Shown here piece after piece: positions 28,601 to 37,974 of a stretch of DNA of 64,000 nucleotides. Under the pieces are notes generated by a model that was given only the letters and a program-made list of their open reading frames with translations, had not been told where the DNA came from and did no database searches. Each line of letters opens with the position of its first letter. Position 1 is the first letter of the stretch. Made by a program: the position numbers and the translations under genes. This stretch comes from Ryuthela nishihirai (lineage: Eukaryota; Arthropoda; Arachnida; Araneae; Heptathelidae), in assembly GCA_038380435.1 (NCBI GenBank), contig JAWZYU010000058.1, forward strand, positions 434,001 through 498,000. Direction: 5' to 3'.

Positions 28601-30402
28601 CTCTGGGGCGTCGCGTGCACGCGGGTTTCGGGGCTTTTCTCCGTGGTGTTCCGTGTGAGCGGGTTTGGGGACTTTTCTCCAGGGTGTTGCGCACAGGTGG
28701 GTTTGGGGGCTTTTGACCCAGGGCGTCGCGCACGTGTGGGTCGGGGGGCTTTTGCCCCAGGGCGTCGTGTGAGCACGGGTTTGGGTTTTTTTCCCCTGGG
28801 CATGGGTGTGGATTTGGGGCCTTTGTCCTGGGGCGTGTGCGCGGGTTTGAGGGCTTTTACCCCAGGGCGTTACCAGAGCACGGGTTTGAAGACTTCCCCC
28901 CGGGCGTGCGTGTGGGTTTGGGGGTCTTTTGCTCTGTGGCGTGCGCGCGGGTTTGGGGGCTTTTCCCCCGGGCATCGCATGCTGGCGGGTTTGGGGGCTT
29001 TTCGACGAGGCATCGCGTGTGCGAGGGTTTGGGGGCTTTTCCCGGGGCGTGCATGCGGAATTGGGAACTTTTCTCTGGGGCGTCGCGTGCACGCGGGTTT
29101 CGGGGCTTTTCTCCGTGGTGTTCCGTGTGAGCGGGTTTGGGGACTTTTCTCCAGGGTGTTGCGCACAGGTGGGTTTGGGGGCTTTTGACCCAGGGCGTCG
29201 CGCACGTGTGGGTCGGGGGGCTTTTGCCCCAGGGCGTCGTGTGAGCACGGGTTTGGGTTTTTTTCCCCTGGGCATGGGTGTGGATTTGGGGCCTTTGTCC
29301 TGGGGCGTGTGCGCGGGTTTGAGGGCTTTTACCCCAGGGCGTTACCAGAGCACGGGTTTGAAGACTTCCCCCCGGGCGTGCGTGTGGGTTTGGGGGTCTT
29401 TTGCTCTGTGGCGTGCGCGCGGGTTTGGGGGCTTTTCCCCCGGGCATCGCATGCTGGCGGGTTTGGGGGCTTTTCGACGAGGCATCGCGTGTGCGAGGGT
29501 TTGGGGGCTTTTCCCGGGGCGTGCATGCGGAATTGGGAACTTTTCTCTGGGGCGTCGCGTGCACGCGGGTTTCGGGGCTTTTCTCCGTGGTGTTCCGTGT
29601 GAGCGGGTTTGGGGACTTTTCTCCAGGGTGTTGCGCACAGGTGGGTTTGGGGGCTTTTGACCCAGGGCGTCGCGCACGTGTGGGTCGGGGGGCTTTTGCC
29701 CCAGGGCGTCGTGTGAGCACGGGTTTGGGTTTTTTTCCCCTGGGCATGGGTGTGGATTTGGGGCCTTTGTCCTGGGGCGTGTGCGCGGGTTTGAGGGCTT
29801 TTACCCCAGGGCGTTACCAGAGCACGGGTTTGAAGACTTCCCCCCGGGCGTGCGTGTGGGTTTGGGGGTCTTTTGCTCTGTGGCGTGCGCGCGGGTTTGG
29901 GGGCTTTTCCCCCGGGCATCGCATGCTGGCGGGTTTGGGGGCTTTTCGACGAGGCATCGCGTGTGCGAGGGTTTGGGGGCTTTTCCCGGGGCGTGCATGC
30001 GGAATTGGGAACTTTTCTCTGGGGCGTCGCGTGCACGCGGGTTTCGGGGCTTTTCTCCGTGGTGTTCCGTGTGAGCGGGTTTGGGGACTTTTCTCCAGGG
30101 TGTTGCGCACGTGTGGGTTTGGGGGCTTTTGACCCAGGGCGTCGCGCACGTGTGGGTCCGGGGGCTTTTGCCCCAGGGCGTCGTGTGAGCACGGGTTTGG
30201 GGTTTTTTCCCCTGGGCATGGGTGTGGATTTGGGGCCTTTGTCCTGGGGCGTGTGCGCGGGTTTGAGGGCTTTTGCCCCAGGGCGTTACCAGAGCACGGG
30301 TTTGAAGACTTCCCCCCGGGCGTGCGTGTGGGTTTGGGGGTCTTTTGCTCTGTGGCGTGCGCGCGGGTTTGGGGGTTTTTCCCCCGGGCATCGCATGCTG
30401 GC
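25683..30402 (+). repeat. Uninterrupted run of ten 472-bp units
   Basis: Exactly ten tandem 472-bp 13-monomer units lie between two copies of the 429-bp segment. This is the largest expansion in the window; other blocks hold one to five. Most units here are the 'a' variant (GCACAGGTGGG, GTCGGGGGGC, CTTTTACCCC). The unit nearest the 429-bp segment at the right end is the 'b' variant (GCACGTGTGGG, GTCCGGGGGC, CTTTTGCCCC). This fits local amplification of one internal subunit rather than of the whole block. Confidence 0.95.
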
Positions 30403-30831
30403 GGGTTTGGGGGCTTTTCCACGAGGAGTCCCGTGCGCAAGGGTTTGGGGGCTTTTCCCGGGGCGTGCGTATGGGTTTGGGAACCATTCTCTGAGGCGTT
30501 GCATGAACTCGGGTTTGGGGGCTTTTCCCGGGGCGTGCGTATGGGTTTGGGAACCATTCTCTGAGGCGTTGCATGCACTCGGGTTTGGGGGCGTTTCTCC
30601 GTGGCGTCGCGTGTGCGTGGGTTTGGGGGAATTTTCTCTAGGGTGTCGCGTGCGTTCAGGTTAGGGGACTTTTGCCCCAGGGTGTCATGTGAGCATGGGT
30701 TTGGGGGCTTTTGCCATGGGGCGTGCGTGTGGGTTTGGGGGCTTTTGCCGTGGGGCGTGCGCGCGCGTTTGGGAGCTTTTGCCCCGGGCGTGCGGATTTG
30801 GGGTTTTTAACTCTGGCCGTCGGGTGCTGGC
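30403..30831 (+). repeat. 429-bp 12-monomer segment that marks each higher-order block (example copy)
   Basis: This segment occurs once per higher-order block. It contains two copies of a 70-bp monomer pair (a CCCGGGGCGTGCGTAT monomer followed by a GGGAACCATTCTCTGAGG monomer), then a GGGGGAATTTTCTCTAGG monomer, a GGTTAGGGGACTTTT monomer and a TTTTTAACTCTGGCCGTC monomer. The pair is usually present twice, three times near 15620-15830, and once near 32282-32352. Confidence 0.93.
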
Positions 30832-32606
30832 GGGTTTGGGGGCTTTTCGACGAGGCATCGCGTGTGCGAGGGTTTGGGGTCTTTTCCCGGGGCGTGCATG
30901 CGGAATTGGGAACTTTTCTCTGGGGCGTCGCGTGCACGCGGGTTTCGGGGCTTTTCTCCGTGGTGTTCCGTGTGAGCGGGTTTGGGGACTTTTCTCCAGG
31001 GTGTTGCGCACAGGTGGGTTTGGGGGCTTTTGACCCAGGGCGTCGCGCACGTGTGGGTCGGGGGGCTTTTGCCCCAGGGCGTCGTGTGAGCACGGGTTTG
31101 GGTTTTTTTCCCCTGGGCATGGGTGTGGATTTGGGGCCTTTGTCCTGGGGCGTGTGCGCGGGTTTGAGGGCTTTTACCCCAGGGCGTTACCAGAGCACGG
31201 GTTTGAAGACTTCCCCCCGGGCGTGCGTGTGGGTTTGGGGGTCTTTTGCTCTGTGGCGTGCGCGCGGGTTTGGGGGCTTTTCCCCCGGGCATCGCATGCT
31301 GGCGGGTTTGGGGGCTTTTCGACGAGGCATCGCGTGTGCGAGGGTTTGGGGGCTTTTCCCGGGGCGTGCATGCGGAATTGGGAACTTTTCTCTGGGGCGT
31401 CGCGTGCACGCGGGTTTCGGGGCTTTTCTCCGTGGTGTTCCGTGTGAGCGGGTTTGGGGACTTTTCTCCAGGGTGTTGCGCACAGGTGGGTTTGGGGGCT
31501 TTTGACCCAGGGCGTCGCGCACGTGTGGGTCGGGGGGCTTTTGCCCCAGGGCGTCGTGTGAGCACGGGTTTGGGTTTTTTTCCCCTGGGCATGGGTGTGG
31601 ATTTGGGGCCTTTGTCCTGGGGCGTGTGCGCGGGTTTGAGGGCTTTTACCCCAGGGCGTTACCAGAGCACGGGTTTGAAGACTTCCCCCCGGGCGTGCGT
31701 GTGGGTTTGGGGGTCTTTTGCTCTGTGGCGTGCGCGCGGGTTTGGGGGCTTTTCCCCCGGGCATCGCATGCTGGCGGGTTTGGGGGCTTTTCGACGAGGC
31801 ATCGCGTGTGCGAGGGTTTGGGGGCTTTTCCCGGGGCGTGCATGCGGAATTGGGAACTTTTCTCTGGGGCGTCGCGTGCACGCGGGTTTCGGGGCTTTTC
31901 TCCGTGGTGTTCCGTGTGAGCGGGTTTGGGGACTTTTCTCCAGGGTGTTGCGCACAGGTGGGTTTGGGGGCTTTTGACCCAGGGCGTCGCGCACGTGTGG
32001 GTCGGGGGGCTTTTGCCCCAGGGCGTCGTGTGAGCACGGGTTTGGGTTTTTTTCCCCTGGGCATGGGTGTGGATTTGGGGCCTTTGTCCTGGGGCGTGTG
32101 CGCGGGTTTGAGGGCTTTTACCCCAGGGCGTTACCAGAGCACGGGTTTGAAGACTTCCCCCCGGGCGTGCGTGTGGGTTTGGGGGTCTTTTGCTCTGTGG
32201 CGTGCGCGCGGGTTTGGGGGCTTTTCCCCCGGGCATCGCATGCTGGCGGGTTTGGGGGCTTTTCCACGAGGAGTCCCGTGCGCAAGGGTTTGGGGGCTTT
32301 TCCCGGGGCGTGCGTATGGGTTTGGGAACCATTCTCTGAGGCGCTGCATGCACTCGGGTTTGGGGGCGTTTCTCCGTGGCGTCGCGTGTGCGTGGGTTTG
32401 GGGGAATTTTCTCTAGGGTGTCGCGTGCGTTCAGGTTAGGGGACTTTTGCCCCAGGGTGTCATGTGAGCATGGGTTTGGGGGCTTTTGCCATGGGGCGTG
32501 CGTGTGGGTTTGGGGGCTTTTGCCGTGGGGCGTGCGCGCGCGTTTGGGAGCTTTTGCCCCGGGCGTGCGGATTTGGGGTTTTTAACTCTGGCCGTCGCGT
32601 GCTGGC

Positions 32607-32682
32607 GGGTTTGGGGGCTTTTCGACGAGGCATCGCGTGTGCGAGGGTTTGGGGGCTTTTCGACGAGGCATCGCGTGTGCGA
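32607..32682 (+). repeat. Second occurrence of the 38-bp monomer duplication
   Basis: Identical arrangement to the duplication at 11429-11504, about 21 kb away. The two 939-bp blocks therefore descend from one event and were spread by a larger-scale duplication or by unequal exchange. Confidence 0.9.
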
Positions 32683-35600
32683 GGGTTTGGGGGCTTTTCC
32701 CGGGGCGTGCATGCGGAATTGGGAACTTTTCTCTGGGGCGTCGCGTGCACGCGGGTTTCGGGGCTTTTCTCCGTGGTGTTCCGTGTGAGCGGGTTTGGGG
32801 ACTTTTCTCCAGGGTGTTGCGCACGTGTGGGTTTGGGGGCTTTTGACCCAGGGCGTCGCGCACGTGTGGGTCCGGGGGCTTTTGCCCCAGGGCGTCGTGT
32901 GAGCACGGGTTTGGGGTTTTTTCCCCTGGGCATGGGTGTGGATTTGGGGCCTTTGTCCTGGGGCGTGTGCGCGGGTTTGAGGGCTTTTGCCCCAGGGCGT
33001 TACCAGAGCACGGGTTTGAAGACTTCCCCCCGGGCGTGCGTGTGGGTTTGGGGGTCTTTTGCTCTGTGGCGTGCGCGCGGGTTTGGGGGTTTTTCCCCCG
33101 GGCATCGCATGCTGGCGGGTTTGGGGGCTTTTCCACGAGGAGTCCCGTGCGCAAGGGTTTGGGGGCTTTTCCCGGGGCGTGCGTATGGGTTTGGGAACCA
33201 TTCTCTGAGGCGTTGCATGAACTCGGGTTTGGGGGCTTTTCCCGGGGCGTGCGTATGGGTTTGGGAACCATTCTCTGAGGCGTTGCATGCACTCGGGTTT
33301 GGGGGCGTTTCTCCGTGGCGTCGCGTGTGCGTGGGTTTGGGGGAATTTTCTCTAGGGTGTCGCGTGCGTTCAGGTTAGGGGACTTTTGCCCCAGGGTGTC
33401 ATGTGAGCATGGGTTTGGGGGCTTTTGCCATGGGGCGTGCGTGTGGGTTTGGGGGCTTTTGCCGTGGGGCGTGCGCGCGCGTTTGGGAGCTTTTGCCCCG
33501 GGCGTGCGGATTTGGGGTTTTTAACTCTGGCCGTCGGGTGCTGGCGGGTTTGGGGGCTTTTCGACGAGGCATCGCGTGTGCGAGGGTTTGGGGTCTTTTC
33601 CCGGGGCGTGCATGCGGAATTGGGAACTTTTCTCTGGGGCGTCGCGTGCACGCGGGTTTCGGGGCTTTTCTCCGTGGTGTTCCGTGTGAGCGGGTTTGGG
33701 GACTTTTCTCCAGGGTGTTGCGCACAGGTGGGTTTGGGGGCTTTTGACCCAGGGCGTCGCGCACGTGTGGGTCGGGGGGCTTTTGCCCCAGGGCGTCGTG
33801 TGAGCACGGGTTTGGGTTTTTTTCCCCTGGGCATGGGTGTGGATTTGGGGCCTTTGTCCTGGGGCGTGTGCGCGGGTTTGAGGGCTTTTACCCCAGGGCG
33901 TTACCAGAGCACGGGTTTGAAGACTTCCCCCCGGGCGTGCGTGTGGGTTTGGGGGTCTTTTGCTCTGTGGCGTGCGCGCGGGTTTGGGGGCTTTTCCCCC
34001 GGGCATCGCATGCTGGCGGGTTTGGGGGCTTTTCGACGAGGCATCGCGTGTGCGAGGGTTTGGGGGCTTTTCCCGGGGCGTGCATGCGGAATTGGGAACT
34101 TTTCTCTGGGGCGTCGCGTGCACGCGGGTTTCGGGGCTTTTCTCCGTGGTGTTCCGTGTGAGCGGGTTTGGGGACTTTTCTCCAGGGTGTTGCGCACAGG
34201 TGGGTTTGGGGGCTTTTGACCCAGGGCGTCGCGCACGTGTGGGTCGGGGGGCTTTTGCCCCAGGGCGTCGTGTGAGCACGGGTTTGGGTTTTTTTCCCCT
34301 GGGCATGGGTGTGGATTTGGGGCCTTTGTCCTGGGGCGTGTGCGCGGGTTTGAGGGCTTTTACCCCAGGGCGTTACCAGAGCACGGGTTTGAAGACTTCC
34401 CCCCGGGCGTGCGTGTGGGTTTGGGGGTCTTTTGCTCTGTGGCGTGCGCGCGGGTTTGGGGGCTTTTCCCCCGGGCATCGCATGCTGGCGGGTTTGGGGG
34501 CTTTTCGACGAGGCATCGCGTGTGCGAGGGTTTGGGGGCTTTTCCCGGGGCGTGCATGCGGAATTGGGAACTTTTCTCTGGGGCGTCGCGTGCACGCGGG
34601 TTTCGGGGCTTTTCTCCGTGGTGTTCCGTGTGAGCGGGTTTGGGGACTTTTCTCCAGGGTGTTGCGCACAGGTGGGTTTGGGGGCTTTTGACCCAGGGCG
34701 TCGCGCACGTGTGGGTCGGGGGGCTTTTGCCCCAGGGCGTCGTGTGAGCACGGGTTTGGGTTTTTTTCCCCTGGGCATGGGTGTGGATTTGGGGCCTTTG
34801 TCCTGGGGCGTGTGCGCGGGTTTGAGGGCTTTTACCCCAGGGCGTTACCAGAGCACGGGTTTGAAGACTTCCCCCCGGGCGTGCGTGTGGGTTTGGGGGT
34901 CTTTTGCTCTGTGGCGTGCGCGCGGGTTTGGGGGCTTTTCCCCCGGGCATCGCATGCTGGCGGGTTTGGGGGCTTTTCGACGAGGCATCGCGTGTGCGAG
35001 GGTTTGGGGGCTTTTCCCGGGGCGTGCATGCGGAATTGGGAACTTTTCTCTGGGGCGTCGCGTGCACGCGGGTTTCGGGGCTTTTCTCCGTGGTGTTCCG
35101 TGTGAGCGGGTTTGGGGACTTTTCTCCAGGGTGTTGCGCACAGGTGGGTTTGGGGGCTTTTGACCCAGGGCGTCGCGCACGTGTGGGTCGGGGGGCTTTT
35201 GCCCCAGGGCGTCGTGTGAGCACGGGTTTGGGTTTTTTTCCCCTGGGCATGGGTGTGGATTTGGGGCCTTTGTCCTGGGGCGTGTGCGCGGGTTTGAGGG
35301 CTTTTACCCCAGGGCGTTACCAGAGCACGGGTTTGAAGACTTCCCCCCGGGCGTGCGTGTGGGTTTGGGGGTCTTTTGCTCTGTGGCGTGCGCGCGGGTT
35401 TGGGGGCTTTTCCCCCGGGCATCGCATGCTGGCGGGTTTGGGGGCTTTTCGACGAGGCATCGCGTGTGCGAGGGTTTGGGGGCTTTTCCCGGGGCGTGCA
35501 TGCGGAATTGGGAACTTTTCTCTGGGGCGTCGCGTGCACGCGGGTTTCGGGGCTTTTCTCCGTGGTGTTCCGTGTGAGCGGGTTTGGGGACTTTTCTCCA

Positions 35601-36200
35601 GGGTGTTGCGCACGTGTGGGTTTGGGGGCTTTTGACCCAGGGCGTCGCGCACGTGTGGGTCCGGGGGCTTTTGCCCCAGGGCGTCGTGTGAGCACGGGTT
35701 TGGGGTTTTTTCCCCTGGGCATGGGTGTGGATTTGGGGCCTTTGTCCTGGGGCGTGTGCGCGGGTTTGAGGGCTTTTGCCCCAGGGCGTTACCAGAGCAC
35801 GGGTTTGAAGACTTCCCCCCGGGCGTGCGTGTGGGTTTGGGGGTCTTTTGCTCTGTGGCGTGCGCGCGGGTTTGGGGGTTTTTCCCCCGGGCATCGCATG
35901 CTGGCGGGTTTGGGGGCTTTTCCACGAGGAGTCCCGTGCGCAAGGGTTTGGGGGCTTTTCCCGGGGCGTGCGTATGGGTTTGGGAACCATTCTCTGAGGC
36001 GTTGCATGAACTCGGGTTTGGGGGCTTTTCCCGGGGCGTGCGTATGGGTTTGGGAACCATTCTCTGAGCGTTGCATGCACTCGGGTTTGGGGGGCGTTTC
36101 TCCGTGGCGTCGCGTGGGCGTGGGTTTGGGGGAATTTTCTCTAGGGTGTCGCGTGCGTTCAGGTTAGGGGACTTTTGCCCCAGGGTGTCATGTGAGCATG

Positions 36201-36400
36201 NNNNNNNNNNNNNNNNNNNNNNNNNNNNNNNNNNNNNNNNNNNNNNNNNNNNNNNNNNNNNNNNNNNNNNNNNNNNNNNNNNNNNNNNNNNNNNNNNNNN
36301 NNNNNNNNNNNNNNNNNNNNNNNNNNNNNNNNNNNNNNNNNNNNNNNNNNNNNNNNNNNNNNNNNNNNNNNNNNNNNNNNNNNNNNNNNNNNNNNNNNNN
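36201..36400. other. Assembly gap (200 N)
   Basis: Exactly 200 undetermined bases separate the satellite from AT-rich sequence. The round number suggests a scaffolding placeholder. The true distance, and whether both sides are really adjacent, is unknown. Confidence 0.98.
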
Positions 36401-37149
36401 GAGAAATGTTCTGCTGCATTCTAAATCAAGTGTCTGCCTCCCCCACCCCTTTTTTTTTCATAGACTTGGACCTATTTACAAATATCGATATTTTTGCCTT
36501 TACACTGAAGAGATTTCACATGTCACCATTTCGCAAATGTTTCAAATTTTGATATACTTCGTCATGTCTGGTGTAAGGTTACTACTGAATAAATAATTTC
36601 CGGTAATTTTTGTAATAATAAAAATGATAGGCTACAGAAGGGGAGGTTGGGGGAGATAAACCGAGAATAATTGACCGATTGAGGTAAGTGTTAACAATAC
36701 GAATTCAAAATTCAATTTATTCTATCTCATAAACATTTTCTTAGGAATCAAAATCAAATAACTTTTAATGTAATTATTATTACATTGTAAGTCTTCGTAT
36801 ATAATTATTAAAGATAATTAAGAAGTCAATATTTGGTTTTGGTGATACAGGATAAAATTGAAATATGATTTTAAATCCAGTTGTAGGAAAAACATGAAGT
36901 TGAAAAATGTTTACAAAACCGAACATTGATCAAATTTCTTTGTAAGTAGTAAATATTAGAACAATATATTGAACAACCCTTCGGTCTCAATATCTGTTTA
37001 TGTTTCATATTTTTGAATGCATGTGATTCAGTTATATATTTAATTACAAAGAACGAAAAGATAATTAGCCTAAACTGTTCATGCCCAGATTTCTAAGAAA
37101 TACCATATTCTATATTCTTATTTTGATGTTTTTTAATTTTTTCATATGT
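36401..37149. other. AT-rich intergenic sequence, nothing recognised
   Basis: This is unique-looking AT-rich sequence between the gap and the first LINE fragment. I see no satellite monomers, no long open frame and no repeat shared with the rest of the window. Confidence 0.6.
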
Positions 37150-37966
37150 AATGGTAGCTAGGTAGTCACTGGAAGGAGAGCTATGCACCAATCTCCTGTG
37201 ATGATGCATAGAACCGGCCAGGCCTAGCACCTAATGTCCGATACCGCCTTCTCGTGGTGCAGACCGTTAGTACCTTTTAAAAGAGATACTCTCTTGTGGA
37301 AGTGATCGGAAGGGGAGGGCTGCCAGATTAGTGTGGCCTACTGATCTGGACAACTATGGCTACATTTTCTTTTTTTTTCTACCCTGCTGAGGAGTGGTCA
37401 ACCGCACAGAGTCCTGGTGCTGACCATATAAACCCACTGGACCTGACAGATATATGGCCTGATTTTGCTGAACTGGTGGGATCCTGAGCAGAGGTCATCG
37501 CAGGCACCAGAACTCTTTGCTTCTATTGGCATTGTCAAATTCTACATTGGAGGAAGTCTTCCAGTGTAGATGGCTTCAGCCTTTAGTGGTGGGGGAACAG
37601 GTCTTTGCCCCATGTCTGCGATTAGGGGGCTGTTTGATATTGTCGGCATTCCCTCTCTCAATAAACATAGTTTCTTTAAACATCGCACTAACTATTTTCT
37701 CTCCATAGGTAGTTGGAATGTGAGGACTCTACACAGAGCTTTTTCTCTTGATGTCCTCACACAAGAATTCCACCATTATAATTTAGATATTCTCGGCTTG
37801 CAAGAGACCAAATGGACAGATAAAGGTCAGACTCTTAAAAATGATCTTAAATTTCTCTTTTCAGGGAGGGACGACAATAAGCATCACCAAGGCGTGGGTC
37901 TGCTTCTCAGCAGACACGCTAGTGATGCTCTTCTAGGATATGAGTGCATTAATGAAAGGTTTCTTC
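37150..37966 (+). mobile_element. RTE-type LINE fragment, 5' part only
   Basis: This copy matches the 5' untranslated region and start of the endonuclease frame of the fuller LINE at 40328-44003. It begins with AATGGTAGCTAGG and shares the ACCGGCCAGGCCTAGC and CTGCTGAGGAGTGGTCAAC segments. Relative to that copy it has internal deletions around 37480-37570. Homology stops at AATGAAAGGTTTCTT, where AT-rich satellite begins. Retaining the 5' end while losing the 3' end is the reverse of the usual LINE truncation, so a later deletion or rearrangement at the satellite border is more likely than incomplete reverse transcription. Confidence 0.9.
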
Positions 37967-37974
37967 AGTGCTAA
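37570..37974 (+). pseudogene. Truncated LINE endonuclease (N-terminal piece)
   Basis: The frame encodes 134 residues that match the start of the apurinic-type endonuclease of the 40782-43967 element. It contains GSWNVRTLH, ILGLQETKW (with the conserved Glu) and the HHQGVGLLLSRHASDALLG segment. It ends within satellite sequence a few codons after the break, so the GDFN and SDH catalytic motifs and all of the reverse transcriptase are missing. It cannot make a working enzyme. Confidence 0.88.

Larger units (their letters stand above)
1..36200 (+). repeat. GC-rich higher-order satellite array (about 36-bp monomer; 472-bp and 901+n x 472-bp units)
   Basis: The whole interval is tandem repetition in one orientation. 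Each monomer opens with GGGTTTGGGG or a close variant, followed by CTTTT and a C/G-rich stretch ending in GCGTGTGC-like sequence. Thirteen successive monomers of 38, 38, 34, 36, 38, 38, 39, 39, 33, 33, 39, 32 and 35 bp add up to exactly 472 bp. A further 12 monomers form a 429-bp segment that occurs once per larger block. Using the motif TCTCCGTGGCGTCGCG as a marker, block junctions fall at 1115, 2960, 4805, 6178, 7551, 8924, 10297, 11198, 12137, 13987, 14890, 15853, 17698, 18598, 19970, 20870, 22712, 24553, 25452, 30601, 32376, 33315 and 36104. Spacings are 901 + n x 472 with small indels. Copies are nearly identical, which implies recent homogenisation. The array continues beyond the left edge and ends in an assembly gap. 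Chromosomal role (centromeric, subtelomeric or other) cannot be told from sequence. Confidence 0.98.

Noticed and set aside
1..36200. Hundreds of long open frames (up to about 416 codons) in the satellite
   Set aside because: They occur in all six frames, overlap on both strands and repeat with the array. The 472-bp period is not a multiple of three. They reflect lack of A-containing stop codons, not genes.
1..36200. CRISPR array
   Set aside because: Repeats are contiguous with no unique spacers, the periodicity is nested, and the flanking DNA is animal-type without cas genes.
1..36200. Telomeric repeat
   Set aside because: GGGTTTGGGG and one GGTTAGGGG per block resemble telomere motifs, but there is no run of TTAGG or TTAGGG and the monomer is about 36 bp.
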